From NCBI RefSeq assembly GCF_002999335.1, contig NW_020312114.1:124001-188000 (forward strand): 64,000 bases of DNA, read 5' to 3'. A program made the position numbers and the translations under genes. Positions 47,901-58,426 of the stretch are shown here, piece by piece. The first letter of the stretch is position 1. Each line of letters opens with the position of its first letter. Under the pieces are notes generated by a model. That model was not told the DNA's origin. It saw only the letters and a program-made list of their open reading frames with translations, and searched no databases. The stretch comes from Cyclospora cayetanensis (taxonomy: Eukaryota; Apicomplexa; Conoidasida; Eucoccidiorida; Eimeriidae).

Positions 47901-50900
47901 TGAATTCTGCGTCCCCCCTATGCCTTCAGGCCACCCTCCGTGCCTCTCAGCGCTCCTAAGGGGTATTAGGCGCAACTCAAACAGGTCCTCAAAGCTTTCA
48001 GCCATCAACGCGGCAGTAGCAGGCACTGCAGCTCGTATCGGCAGCAGGAATGCAGCTCCATCACGGGCAAACGAAGGAGGTGCGGCAAAGCCATGGCCCC
48101 CACTGCTGCCCCCAACACAGGCTGGCCAGCTTTCGAAGACCGAGGGTTTCGCTTCCTTCCAGCACCAGGAACCAGCAGTGGGATTGTCGCTGGCTGCTGT
48201 CACAACAGGCGTTGCTGCAGTGACAACATCAGTGGCAGGAAGAGCAGCAGCGCTGCCTCTTCATTCGGAAGCAATCCACAGAGGAAAGCGTCAAAAGCTT
48301 TCTAAAGTGCCTGAAATCACCTGCAAATCAAACGTCGCTCTAGAGCCGCTGCTGAGCGGTAATGGTTTATCCGCCTCCCTTTGCGTGCGGCGCTTGCTGC
48401 TCCGTGGGACCTCCTCAGGCGGCTGCTCCTTTGTAGCACCCCAATGTATCGACACACGAGTGACAGCAGAGGATGTGCGAGCAGCCTTGTTACTGTTGCT
48501 GCGCATGCATTGGGTTTTGCTGCCTCGAAGCCTCCCTCCGCCTTCTCCTCTGGGACCGGATCCTCTGCCTACCGCCTCGCCGCTATCTCAGCTATTCAGG
48601 GTGCGTAGTGGAGTTTATAGACAGCTTCAGGGAATCCCCCAAGGCTCTAACCTGTCAGGACTTCTCTGTGCGCTGTTTTACGGAGACAGAGACGCACACC
48701 CAGAAGTCCAACGTCTCCTAAAAGGTCAATCGGGTGGCCGTGCTGTGTGCCGCCAGCTCAGCAGAAGCCGTGAGTGCTTCACTCGAGCGTCTCTTCATCC
48801 GGCGGTGCAGAAACATGTACCGGGGAAATTGCAGGGGCCACAGAAGGAAACATTCCCAGCTCTAGAGGGTTTTGAACTTTTCTGGGAGGCCCCAAATCTT
48901 TCTATTTGCGGGCCTACCCCTCCCAGCAGCTTCATTTCCTGCGATCCGCTTCTGTTTGAGGTATCACAAAGCTGTGCTGCGCCGAGGCAGCGAAGGTCGG
49001 GCAAAGTCGAACGGACGGCAAACCAGAGCCCTTGTGCTGCAACGAAGCAGGAGCAACGGCACAAAGCGGAAGATGAAGGAATTGAGAGCAAGTCAGCAGT
49101 CGGTCCGTCTGCCGCTACTCCTGCTGGCCCAGCCACAACAGCAGATCTCTCGCTGCAGGTGCTAAGAAAAGGCGCGCACCGTGCACGCCACCGTGTGCTG
49201 ATGAGGCGGCTCCGGCAAATACTGCTACCGCCATTGTTGCTCCGGTGGGTGGACGATTTTGTGTTTGCTTCCCCGGGTGTCTCGGCAGCACGGCATTTCG
49301 TGCGGCTTCTCACACAGAAGCAAATGTGGGGTCCCAACGTTAACGCCGACAAACTGCAAGTTGAAATAGATGGCAGCTGGGATGCCTCGTCTTCACCCGA
49401 TCTAGCAGGAGCAAGAGCTTCACCAGAAGAGCAAGCAGGAGCATCTGTTCCACCAGCAGCAACAAAAAAGGGACATGCTGGTGTAGATTTGTGCTGGGCT
49501 GGAATAGAGCTACGTATCCCCTCAGCGGGAAGCCGGTTGGAGTGCCGAGCTGCCCGTTGGAAAGACCCTGAACAGCTGACGCTTCGCGACGCTGCTGCGC
49601 TCCACCGCCGGCGCGGTTGCAGCTTTATGAGCGTAAGATTGTCCCTTTTAAAGCGTGCAAGTCGGGGCGCATAGCCGAATGTTCACTAAGTATAGGACCT
49701 TGAGCGGTCGCCAGTAGTCATCCGTTTGCTGCAAAGCCATAAAAGGCTTACAGTAGCCCGGAGGCTGTGACTTTGTGGGAGCAAGAACAGCCCTCCGACT
49801 TCTAGCAGTCGGTCACTCCTGTCTTTCTGCACAAGATCGCAGTCGTGCACGATCCGCTCCCGCTGGAGACGTTGTTCTGATGTCGGTGCCTATCTCAATT
49901 AACTTTTTTGCTTTCTCGGTTCGGCCATATGGGTCCTAAATGTAGCGTTCACCTGTGGCACCTGCATGTCTCCTAACGGCCTTTGGAAGGGGACCCTGAA
50001 GGGCCTGCGTGTCTCACTTTCATGTTCGGATGTTTATTTAGGAAATTATTTGCATGCTGTGCATGTTCTGGGGTGGGTTTGCGCAGAGTATGGTAGAGCG
50101 TCCGCTTTTTGGATTTCTGCGGGCCCGTCTTGGAACCCCTCTATTCCTAGACCTGAGGCTCAGCTCCCTGAGCTGCGTGCTTCATAACATTTACATCACT
50201 ATGCGCCTCGCTTTTCAGCGGCTGGTGCTGTCAGTCCGCCGCGTAGTTAAAGAGTTCGGGGGATTTGCAAACCCTCACTACCTGCTCGGTAAGTCTAACC
50301 CTTAAGAAGATCGTGGGGTGTGTCAGGATGCAGTATTTTGATCCTTATTGTGCCCTGCTCTGGCTTGACAGATTCATGTAGCGCCTTTACTTCTATTCAT
50401 GTCGCATGCCTCTACCGATGTATACCAGAGGAACCTACTGCCGTGGAAGGCGAGACTCTCTTTTCCTGCCTCTTTCACGGGCTCCTCGGCGTACTCTCTC
50501 TCCCGGCCTGAATGTAACCCAAGCTTCCTACTGTCTAGGGAATGTCTGTGCTTTCTGGGCAGGCCTCTCTAAACGACTCCTAGAATATGCGTGGCTCTTC
50601 CTGAGAGCCCACGCCCGGCCCGCGGCCGCAATATATGCCTCCCCCGATGTACGACCAACAAGTCCTGCAGGGGCATCAGCATCGGCAGGTTCACAGGGGA
50701 ATGTATGCCCCCAGGAGCAGATCAGAGGAGTCTCTCCTGAGGCCCTGCGCCCTCAAAGGATCCCGCTAAAAGCGCGGACGGTGCGAGCGCAACTCAAGTG
50801 TATGGCCACCTTTGCAGCGGTACGAGTTTTTAAGCAGCGCCTAGGCTCTCGGAGCAAAGGGGTTCCCTCGAAGGAGGGCCTACGGAGTGCAGGAGGAACT

Positions 50901-51566
50901 GACGGAGACGCCCTTAAAGTTGCCACAACTCCTCACTCAGAGAAAAGACTGCCTTCTCATTTTCCTCTGGACAAGACCAGCAGTCCTAATATAATGTCCG
51001 GCGGAAGAGCATTCATCAACAGCAGCAAGAAAGCAGCAGCAACGAGGCAGTGCCAAGCAGCGTTCGCCCTCTGTTACACAGAACTTCTGCGACTCGTCAG
51101 AAAAGAGGTACACGCCGCCTTCAGCCGTCATCCGTCCCTCTCATCTGGCTCCCCGCCTCCCTCTTCTGCAGCTCCTGCTCCTGCTGCTGAGACAGCAGCA
51201 GTGGCAAGCTGCAGCGACACTGCCGCTGGCAGTAGTGCAGCCGATCCTGCAACCTGCGAAAGGCCCTTCGTCGGGGGCCCCTCGCACGAGGCCCCAAAAC
51301 CAGCATCTTCGGGGGTAGTGTGTCCAGCCGCCGGAGCAACTGCGAGGGTCCCAGGGAGCGCACTGGTTGCTCAGCGAAGTCGGGGGCTCTTGCAGGAGCT
51401 GCGGCAAGTGGCAATAAAGGCCGAGAGCGAGGCACCGCAGGCGTGGCCTCGGTGGTCTCGTCCTCGTGTAGCTGCTTCGTCTGTTGCACGCCCCCTTTCC
51501 CGAGGGGGCACTCCCAACGGGCGAAGTCGCCGCGCCGTGTCATTTCCGTCGGGCCGAGTTAAGTAG
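41992..51566 (+). CDS. Telomerase reverse transcriptase catalytic subunit
   Basis: Seven exons whose phases all agree: 41992-43151, 43423-43576, 43794-45205, 45411-46004, 46326-49632, 50087-50288 and 50539-51566; about 2,618 residues. TERT copies telomere repeats onto chromosome ends from its RNA template. A TEN-like region (exons 2-3) has ARNALVAGV and YVQVCGRPL. Next come ILYHRSFSRLGGLP, the CP motif ALLRRHQRCPYLLLLARHC and the QFP region LLGSAHNYRLFLRRVRQFV. The T motif NHFYVTEAESSQRRSRYF appears only after joining exons 4 and 5. RT motifs are 1/2 (RIRFLPKLRGCRPLVNL), A (GDMSRCFESI, Asp near 1,512), B' (LQGIPQGSNLSGLLCALFY), C (RWVDDF, near 2,082), D (NADKLQVEI) and E (WAGIEL). Exon 6 gives the C-terminal extension (FGFLRARLGTPLFLDLRL). 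Large insertions lie between motifs, and exon 1 is Gln/Ser-rich. Confidence 0.95.
42798..42865. repeat. AGC-rich triplet tract in TERT exon 1
   Basis: An imperfect AGC/AGT/AAC triplet tract encodes a Ser/Asn-rich run (SSSNSSSSSSS). It is of the same class as the CTG tract in the RS-domain gene and is likely to vary in length. Confidence 0.85.
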
Positions 51567-52282
51567 CAGAGTCTCCGTGTCTCTGCAGCTATGTATCGAC
51601 TGTACTGGCTTTCTACATTGGCCTTACCGCGGTGCACGATACACTGAGGGAAGCACTAAGAAAGAAACGGGGGTTGGGGGAAGGGGGGACTCTTCACGGA
51701 CGCCCTTTCCCGAACCCCTATAGTAGCAGGCTTTCTGTCGGCCCTTTGCTGCATAGCGACCTGATGTGTGGAGCCTATAAGCCTGCCAATGTACTGCTTT
51801 TCAAAAAAGGATAAACGGGTTTACGGGGACCCCCTTCCTGGGAGGCCGCCGATTGGATGGCTGCCTTAGAGCAACCCCTCCGTGTCACCCCCGGCCGTGC
51901 GGAGATGCGGGCGGAGAAACCACCTTTGGTAGTGTAGGGGAGTCTACTGACGACCCCTTCGCTATAATCTGTTGGCAACAGTCAGTCACATGAGAAGCTA
52001 TGGTGACTTCCTAGATGTAGTAGCTTGCTCCGGTCAACAAGAGACACCAGAACCCCTCCCTCCCTCCCTTAATTGATGTCGATCTCCATTTCGCATGCAG
52101 CCGCCTCCTGGAAGCAAATAGCAAAATGAAAGCAGCCACGAGAGTCCACACCCTGCGAGCCTTTCCCCTGGCACTCGGGAGGCCTACGAGCCGCAGCGCG
52201 CTCCCGCAGTACACATTCCCTGACCCCCCATTCGGTTGCTCGCCACAAAAAATAAAGGCCACAACCTACAACTTGCTGCCCC
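51567..52282. other. Intergenic region between convergent TERT and ASF1 genes
   Basis: About 0.7 kb in which the 3' ends of TERT (plus) and ASF1 (minus) should lie. No gene, repeat or structured terminator is evident. Confidence 0.4.
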
Positions 52283-53654
52283 TCAGGCCTCGCTTCCCCC
52301 CTCGGCTTTAGTAAGTGGAGCCTCCCCGTTGGGAGTATCGGGAACCTTCGGGCTGGGGGGCCCCTCAACTCTTTTGCGCTTAAAATCTCTGCGGTCCATC
52401 GGTTGGCTTACTCCTCCATGAGGCGCCGGCGAGGTCTCCTCGCCGCCAACAGCAGCAGCATGTTCAGCTTTCGTCGTAGCCTGCGTGTTGAAGGCGTGCT
52501 TGGAGCTTGGCTGCAGTGCGTTTTGAGCATCGGGGGCCCCAGACGGTCCCTCATCATCCCACTCGATTTGGAAGCGCGTTACTCGTGGAGCGTCCACTAC
52601 ACAACGTACGAGTCGCTCATAGATTGGCGATTCTGGGGGGTTTTCTCGCAGGGCAGGATCGCTGCAGCAAGGACAACACCACATACACCGCTCGCAACTG
52701 CGCTTCCCCTCGCAAACAGAGGCTCTTGCCACTTCCGGGGTGCTCGCCTCCCGTAGACACACACACACACAAAAGCCGCAACCCCACACATCCACAATCA
52801 GCACGCAGAGGCAAAGACCTACACTACAGAAGGGGACGAAGCGGAGGCCACGTGCAAGTACTAGGGTGCTGTGTGTTGAAGAGCCCTTTCACGGCATTTA
52901 GCTCTCTCCAAAGGCCAAACTGAGCCAGAGGATGCACCTGCGAGCGACCCAGTTGGCAACACCAGAACCTCGAAGAAAGGCAGCCTTCTGGCCTCGACTG
53001 ACCTGTATGCGTTGTTTAGGTAGTAGCCGATGCGGACGAACTCCTTTTCCTTGTAAAGCCCGCAAACCAGCACTGCCTGCATCCCCTCAACACTCCCAGG
53101 GTCCATCTGCAGCATATTTGAGAGGCAGAAGTCCACAAGAAAAAGCAAGGCTCTGAATAGGAGGCAGCCGCAGTCTCTGCGACCAAAGCTCTGCATGAAC
53201 CACACAATGCCACCGCAGTTCTGACCTGCGTGAAATCTGGAGCGTTTACGGCGAATTCGAAGGCCAGTGCGCCCCTCTCTATGGGGCCCAAGAGCACGCT
53301 GTCCAGCACATAGTCTGCCCCTCTACTCGGAGTTTTCTTGGCACTGTTGTTGCTTGCTGAAGGGGCTGCCTGATTTCCAGCTTCCCCGTCTGCATGCATG
53401 CTGCCCTCTGTGCCATCGACGCCCCCCGCTTGCGCAGTTCCGCTGGACCCTCCGGCTGCCCCCGCTGCTGATTTGTGTTTCTGCGGATACGGCGGCGTGC
53501 TGTGGTGCTCCCCTGAGCCGACATAGACGACCCTCCATTCGACATCGTGCTTCAGGGCCTGTTGAGACTCGAAGTGGATTTCGAAGAGGAAAGGCGCATT
53601 CAGGGGACAGGGGTTGTTCAGGACGCGAATGTTGGTTACGCTGACGGCTGCCAT
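52283..53654 (-). CDS. Histone chaperone ASF1
   Basis: Three exons with agreeing phases: 53226-53654, 53003-53106 and 52283-52661; 303 residues. ASF1 binds the H3-H4 dimer in the nucleus and hands it to assembly factors during replication and transcription. The family core is clear: VTNIRVLNNPCPLNAPFLFE, LKHDVEWRVVYVGS, YVLDSVLLGPIERG, FAVNAPDFTQ; after splicing MQAVLVCGLYKEKEFVRIGY, with the Arg that in other ASF1 proteins faces H3, then YYLNNAY; and finally RENPPE and APRVTRFQIEWDDEG. Unusually, a Gly/Ala/Ser/His-rich insertion of about 65 residues sits after YVGSGE, in a loop that is short in yeast and human. The C-terminal tail is about 95 residues, not the long acidic tail of yeast. The ATG at 53654 is chosen because homology starts at once; an upstream in-frame codon at 53780 is not needed. 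Confidence 0.95.
52757..52771. repeat. CA dinucleotide microsatellite
   Basis: A short CA run of about seven units within the second intron of the ASF1 gene. Confidence 0.85.
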
Positions 53655-55379
53655 TCTTGAAGAAGCACTCGTCCGGATGTCGCAAGCGGTGAAAGGACGG
53701 AGGGAAGGGAGGGGAGAGGAAGACGAGAGGGGCCGGGATGGTGAGTGTTGCGGGGAACAGACAACCGAGGCTCTTTCCACCGCAGCCTGGAAACACTAAG
53801 TACCAGCGAGAAGCGACGTCAAGCGCCTCGTAGAGGCCACTGGCGCTGCCGGAGGGGCTGCTTGCGTTCGCAGTGGTCGCTGCCGTACGAAAGATCCACG
53901 ATTAAGGAGGCTGTTGCCCTCAATCGGTGGCGTTCCCTTGGCTAGAGAGGACAGACAGAAAAAGACAAAGCCGAGGGACCGTCACGTGGGGCCCCCACAC
54001 GCCTACGGCGCTGCGTCGTGCAGCTGAAAACTAACGAGCGTGCTAAACGCCACCAGGAGAGAATATTCAGAAAATGGCAGCATCCACTGCCGGCGCACAA
54101 GACATGGCGCGCAGGAAGAGGCGACCGACCGCGAGGGAACTCCTGTCTTAGAGAAGGGAGGCCGAAGCAGGGGGCTTACTCCTGCGCAGTTGCGGTGCTC
54201 CCCTTTAGCGTTAGAGCGAGCTATAAAATAGGAAGACAGCTGGGGGGTCTTGATGGGGAAGGGGAGATGCGAGGGCAAGTTGCGGGGGAACCGGTACAAG
54301 TTGAGTCTTGGCTCTTCGCTTGGGGGTTCCCTTCCAGCTTTCACCAGCCAGGGGAGATGGCCGTCTCCCTATATTCTGCCCCACTAAGAATTAATTTACA
54401 GGAAACTTTGGACACAAAATGCTTAACTAATTTACTTCCGCGGGCGAAGAGGAGGTTAAAACACTGCCGCCAAACAACGGGGGACAGTGTGTACAGAGTG
54501 GTGTGGTTGCTGCTGCTCCTTCGCTGCTGAGCAACCAGACAGGAGTCTGTCTGCAGCAGACTGCCCTGTCTCAAGGCACAATAAGTGCATGCATCTGCTT
54601 TTACTAAAGAGCGCTCATGTCCTGAGCCTACCAGTCCGAACGAGTCAATGCAACTTTGCAGAGAAGGCTCGCCGCGTTGTAACAGCAACGGCAGCACGAG
54701 GACCAAGGCAAGACATGTCGAGAACCCTTTAACGAAAGCAGGCAACTTCTTGTGTGTTGTTTACTTATAAAGTCCAGCATTTACTCCCACATAAGGAGCT
54801 GTAGCCAATAGGATCTTCATGCGGTGCCGTAGATTTGCCCACCTTGTTGGGATTTCCCACTAAATTATCCGGGGGAAAGAGCGCAGATCCACCAGGAAGC
54901 AAGCCACTAAAGAGCGATTGCTTGGAGGCTACAAACAGCAAATATGGGGGACCATTACGTCTTCCTTGCGGCTCCACAAGGCAGAATGGGTTCGCATCAA
55001 CTCTTGGGGCAATGGCAGGATTCTTTCGAGACTGTAGAGGCTAGGGGCGCGTGCACAATTCATTTACATCTCACCACCCTTTCGGTTGCCCTTGGTCAAA
55101 AAAAACCCACGAAACCTTCCAGCATGTTAAGAGGATTCAAAAATCAAATCTGCTCGTACTAGGCTTACAGCAAGATCTCAAACCCACTTTTCCAAAGCAT
55201 TCTCTCCCGGATTCCTTCTTTTACCTGACAGACGTTCTTGAGTAAAATTCTCATCAAACAAAAGGCCTGTGGAGGCGCTTACAAAGCTAAGGCTACCGTT
55301 GATGTAATGCTCCATCTAAGGTTTTCGGAAGGGGACACCTCACTCCATATGTGCAGGCTGTACAAATGTTAGATACTGA
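53655..55379. other. Upstream region of ASF1 and AT-richer flank of relic C
   Basis: The part next to 53654 should hold the ASF1 promoter. A 170-codon plus-strand frame at 54018-54530 lies antisense to minus-strand frames; it has no domain and its codon use is not that of the neighbours. From about 54750 the sequence becomes AT-rich. Confidence 0.35.
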
Positions 55380-55600
55380 GTACGTAGTACGCCACATGCC
55401 ATAAATCACTAGGAATTCGTAATGCATTGACTGATTGGTCAGCTAGTATACTATTTATTGCAGAGTATTGCTAGATCAACATGAACAGACCCAAGATTGT
55501 CTGCGTGCGTGCTTAGTGTGATGCGCAACTAGCTATGAGTACTCGGAGTGCTTAGCGGGTGCAACTATGCGCAATCTAGCCGTCCGACCGCCCTCATCGG
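55380..55600 (+). repeat. 5' LTR-like block of relic C
   Basis: It contains TTTATTGCAGAGTATTGC and a tail (GGAGTGCTTAGCGGG to CCGCCCTCAT) that aligns with the 5' block of relic A over about 180 bases. Confidence 0.55.
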
Positions 55601-57129
55601 GAACTCGGAGGCGAGCCGACAGGAAAATGGGGGGACGGGTGTCTCTTTGAGAAGCAATATGTAGTTCGTGAAGTTCGTATTGTCTGGGCCAAGCCTCCCG
55701 CTACGGAGACCCTAGTTAAAGCATTACAGCTTACAACATCGCAGTGTTCGATGTAGCTGTCACCCGCTACTCCACTGCCACATAGTCTAATTATTTGGTA
55801 TCTAGGTATTCCGCTATTATCTGGGAAAACGCTGAGGGAAGACCCGTCTGGCAAAGAAAGTTGCCGGTGGTACAACGCCCATTGAAAAGGCAGAGGCCGG
55901 CTTGCAAGCGAATGTGAAAATGGTTGCTCCACAGAAGGGAGGGAGCAACGATTTCGGAGACAGTACAATGTTGACTGATTCGCCAATGATACCATGCAGA
56001 CCCAAAAGGTATGACGACCGTAAGGATGGACAAAGACTCGAAGAATTCATTAGGCAGTTGAAGTGGCACCTTGGTCCATTTTCCCCATATGCAGAGAAGT
56101 GAGTGTTCACGCGTCGTGTTTTTCGACGGGAGAAGCACTTCATCGGTTTGGCGGAAGTCATCTTGTCGAAGCTTCCATACACTTCAAGCCTTCATAGAAG
56201 CCTTGGCTCATCGGTTTATGTGATATCAGATCAAAAGCAAGCTCTAAGAGGATAGGAGAGGCTGGAAAAGGGGATTCTACCAGTAGATCGGTATATTTAT
56301 GGAAATGAAACTGTGGTTCGCAAAAGCAACAACTTGCACAATCAACTGTCTCAGCGATGGCGAAAGTTTTCAAAAGAAACGCTATGCAACTCTCTATGAG
56401 GTACACATTTATTATGCTGAGTGTTTCCCTTCAAAAAGTTCGATGGGGAGCTACTAGTGCAACTTTCACTTTTGTGACACGGGCCCATCCTATTCTGTAA
56501 CAGGCAGTATATACGCAGGGCAGAACCAATAAGTCAGTTCCTTAGTAGTTTTTACCAGGGTACGAACAAGTGCCGATGTGCTTCGTGGGTTACTAATTGG
56601 CAGAGGAAGCCAGTGGGGTCAAACACACACTCCACTTCCCTTTCGATCATTAGTTGCACGCTGGGAAAACGCCTGAAGGACAGACTCTTTATCGTTTGCT
56701 CCATGTAGCCCGCTACCCGAGCCTCCCTAATTACTATTATGTCTTCGGGCTGAAATACGTTACTTGTACACTGCCTCTAAGGTACTCTTGCGGAAAAAGT
56801 AGTCAACCCCTACAAGAAGCGGACGAGAACGGCTGATAGTTGTTTTATGGGTACGTTGCAAGAGTTGTACCGCGACCCTATGAAGTCTTAGAGTGACATC
56901 CCACTAAAAAGCTCCCAATATGCAGTAACACGAATTACACCAAAGGCACAACGGGAATAACTTCGCGTTTTACCGGTACTTCCTAATGCCATGTATTTAT
57001 GGAGGTGAAGTGTCTCCTGTGCTTATCTGTCCTCCGCAGTGTTTGCATAGCCACGCACGAGATACCGCAGACGCCATAGTGTAGCGGGCCAACGTTCAAC
57101 TGAATACTTTCTATTACAGCTAAATTTTA

Positions 57130-57330
57130 CTGCGAAGTAGCGAAATATATTGAATATTTGATTTGTCTGCTCGTACTTTTCCGCAGACCACTCTTACTCG
57201 ATACAAGAAGACGCAATATTTGTGCGTGCGCTCTATATGCCATGTGCAGCTAAGTGTGGATGCCTGAAGTGCATAAAGGTTGAAGCTACTAGCACACTAG
57301 AAGGCACTTCTTATCCTATCGTGTCGAGAC
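57130..57330 (+). repeat. 3' LTR-like block of relic C
   Basis: It contains TTGTCTGCTCGTACTTTTCC and CTCGATACAAGAAGACGC, matching TTGTCTGCTCATATG and CTCGATACAAGGA of the 5' block of relic A. Ends are approximate. Confidence 0.52.
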
Positions 57331-58426
57331 TTGTAGGGGCACGGGCAGGTAAGTAAGGGAGCCCCTTTGAAAGGACACTTAATATTTTGATATTGAGTTG
57401 GGATCGAGTCTGGAGTCACGGTCCTCTACGGAAAGCTCTTGATGATGCGGTATAAGAGGCCAATTCGCTAGCAATCTGTAGGATTTCACTTGAGGCGGTT
57501 CAGTAGACCACACACAGCATATTGACATTAGGAGCTATTAAAACGCAACTGACACCATACCAGCGGCTGCGTCAAGCGTAGCAACAGTATAGGGAGTAGC
57601 GTCTGCAACAGCAGCTTTGCGGAAAACTTTGTCCCATCGACCACAGTTCCTTACTGCTTGTGGAACGGAAGACAGCACTTGCAACACGGGAGCTGATTAC
57701 TCCAGATCGCACAGAGATTTCCTTTGCTACAGAGGTCCTCCGCTTGTGCCTTGATGAGGAAGCAACTGCTCTGCTGTAGATGCATGCCTGCACCTGTATC
57801 AGCCAGAGCAGCAACCGCGCCTATATGGCTTTGTTGGTAGGGTTACACAAAGCTCAAACATAGCAGCGGTCATCACCGAGCAGGATCGAGCATATTTTCT
57901 TAATCCTCGTCGCAAGATCCTATGGCTCGACTGACCCCCCTGGCCTAGCGCGCAGAAGTGCCTGTTAGGAGAGAGCAAGAGGCTGACGACTGGCAGTGCC
58001 CTTGTCCTCTTCCTTTTATTGTTCGAGTTAATCCATGAGTATTATTCCATTGTTAGGGTCTACAGAACGTTTAAATCTAAGTTGTCATCTTGAGCCCTTG
58101 GCGGTACTGCAGTCCGGCAAGACGAAGGGGCGGCGGCGCCACGGGCTAATTGCCTTGACCCACTTAACAAACTCATTATATCTGCCTTTTTTCATCAAAT
58201 ATCTGCTTCAGGAGCCTTTGAACTCATCTGGTTCGTGTTTTGTTGCTGCACCTGCCCCAGAGGCCAACTCTCGACCCCAGCCAAGGAGCTGGTGCCCGAC
58301 TTGCTGCGCTATCCTTCTGTCTCGCTACTGCCTCACGCGTTTCCGAGACTACTTTTGAAGCTCAATGCATCCCTGAGGAAGCGACGCCTAGCGCAGGAAC
58401 GGTTGCTGCTGCGACGGTGGCTTCCG
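57331..58426. other. Upstream region of the DHHC gene
   Basis: A minus-strand frame at 57572-57814 and a plus-strand frame at 58035-58358 have no recognised domain. The second could contain an upstream exon, because CTGCTTCAG near 58204-58212 is acceptor-like. No repeat was recognised after the LTR block. Confidence 0.3.

Larger units (their letters stand above)
55380..57330 (+). mobile_element. Decayed Ty3/Gypsy-like LTR retroelement, relic C (internally deleted)
   Basis: An LTR-like block at about 55380-55600 and a second at about 57130-57330 flank a gag remnant at 55900-56100, which contains KRYDDRKDGQRLEEFIRQL, matching KYDGRKKGQGLKDL of relic B. Further matches to relic A run from GGGAGAAGCACTT (56130) through TCATAGAAGCCTTG (56200), and to relic B through ACTGTGGTTCGCAAAAGCA (56310). 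Protease, RT and RNase H parts were not found, so most of pol is missing. The two LTR blocks are diverged from each other. Confidence 0.68.

Noticed and set aside
54018..54530. A 170-codon plus-strand frame next to the ASF1 promoter
   Set aside because: Its codon pattern is unlike the neighbouring genes, no domain was seen, and antisense frames are equally open.
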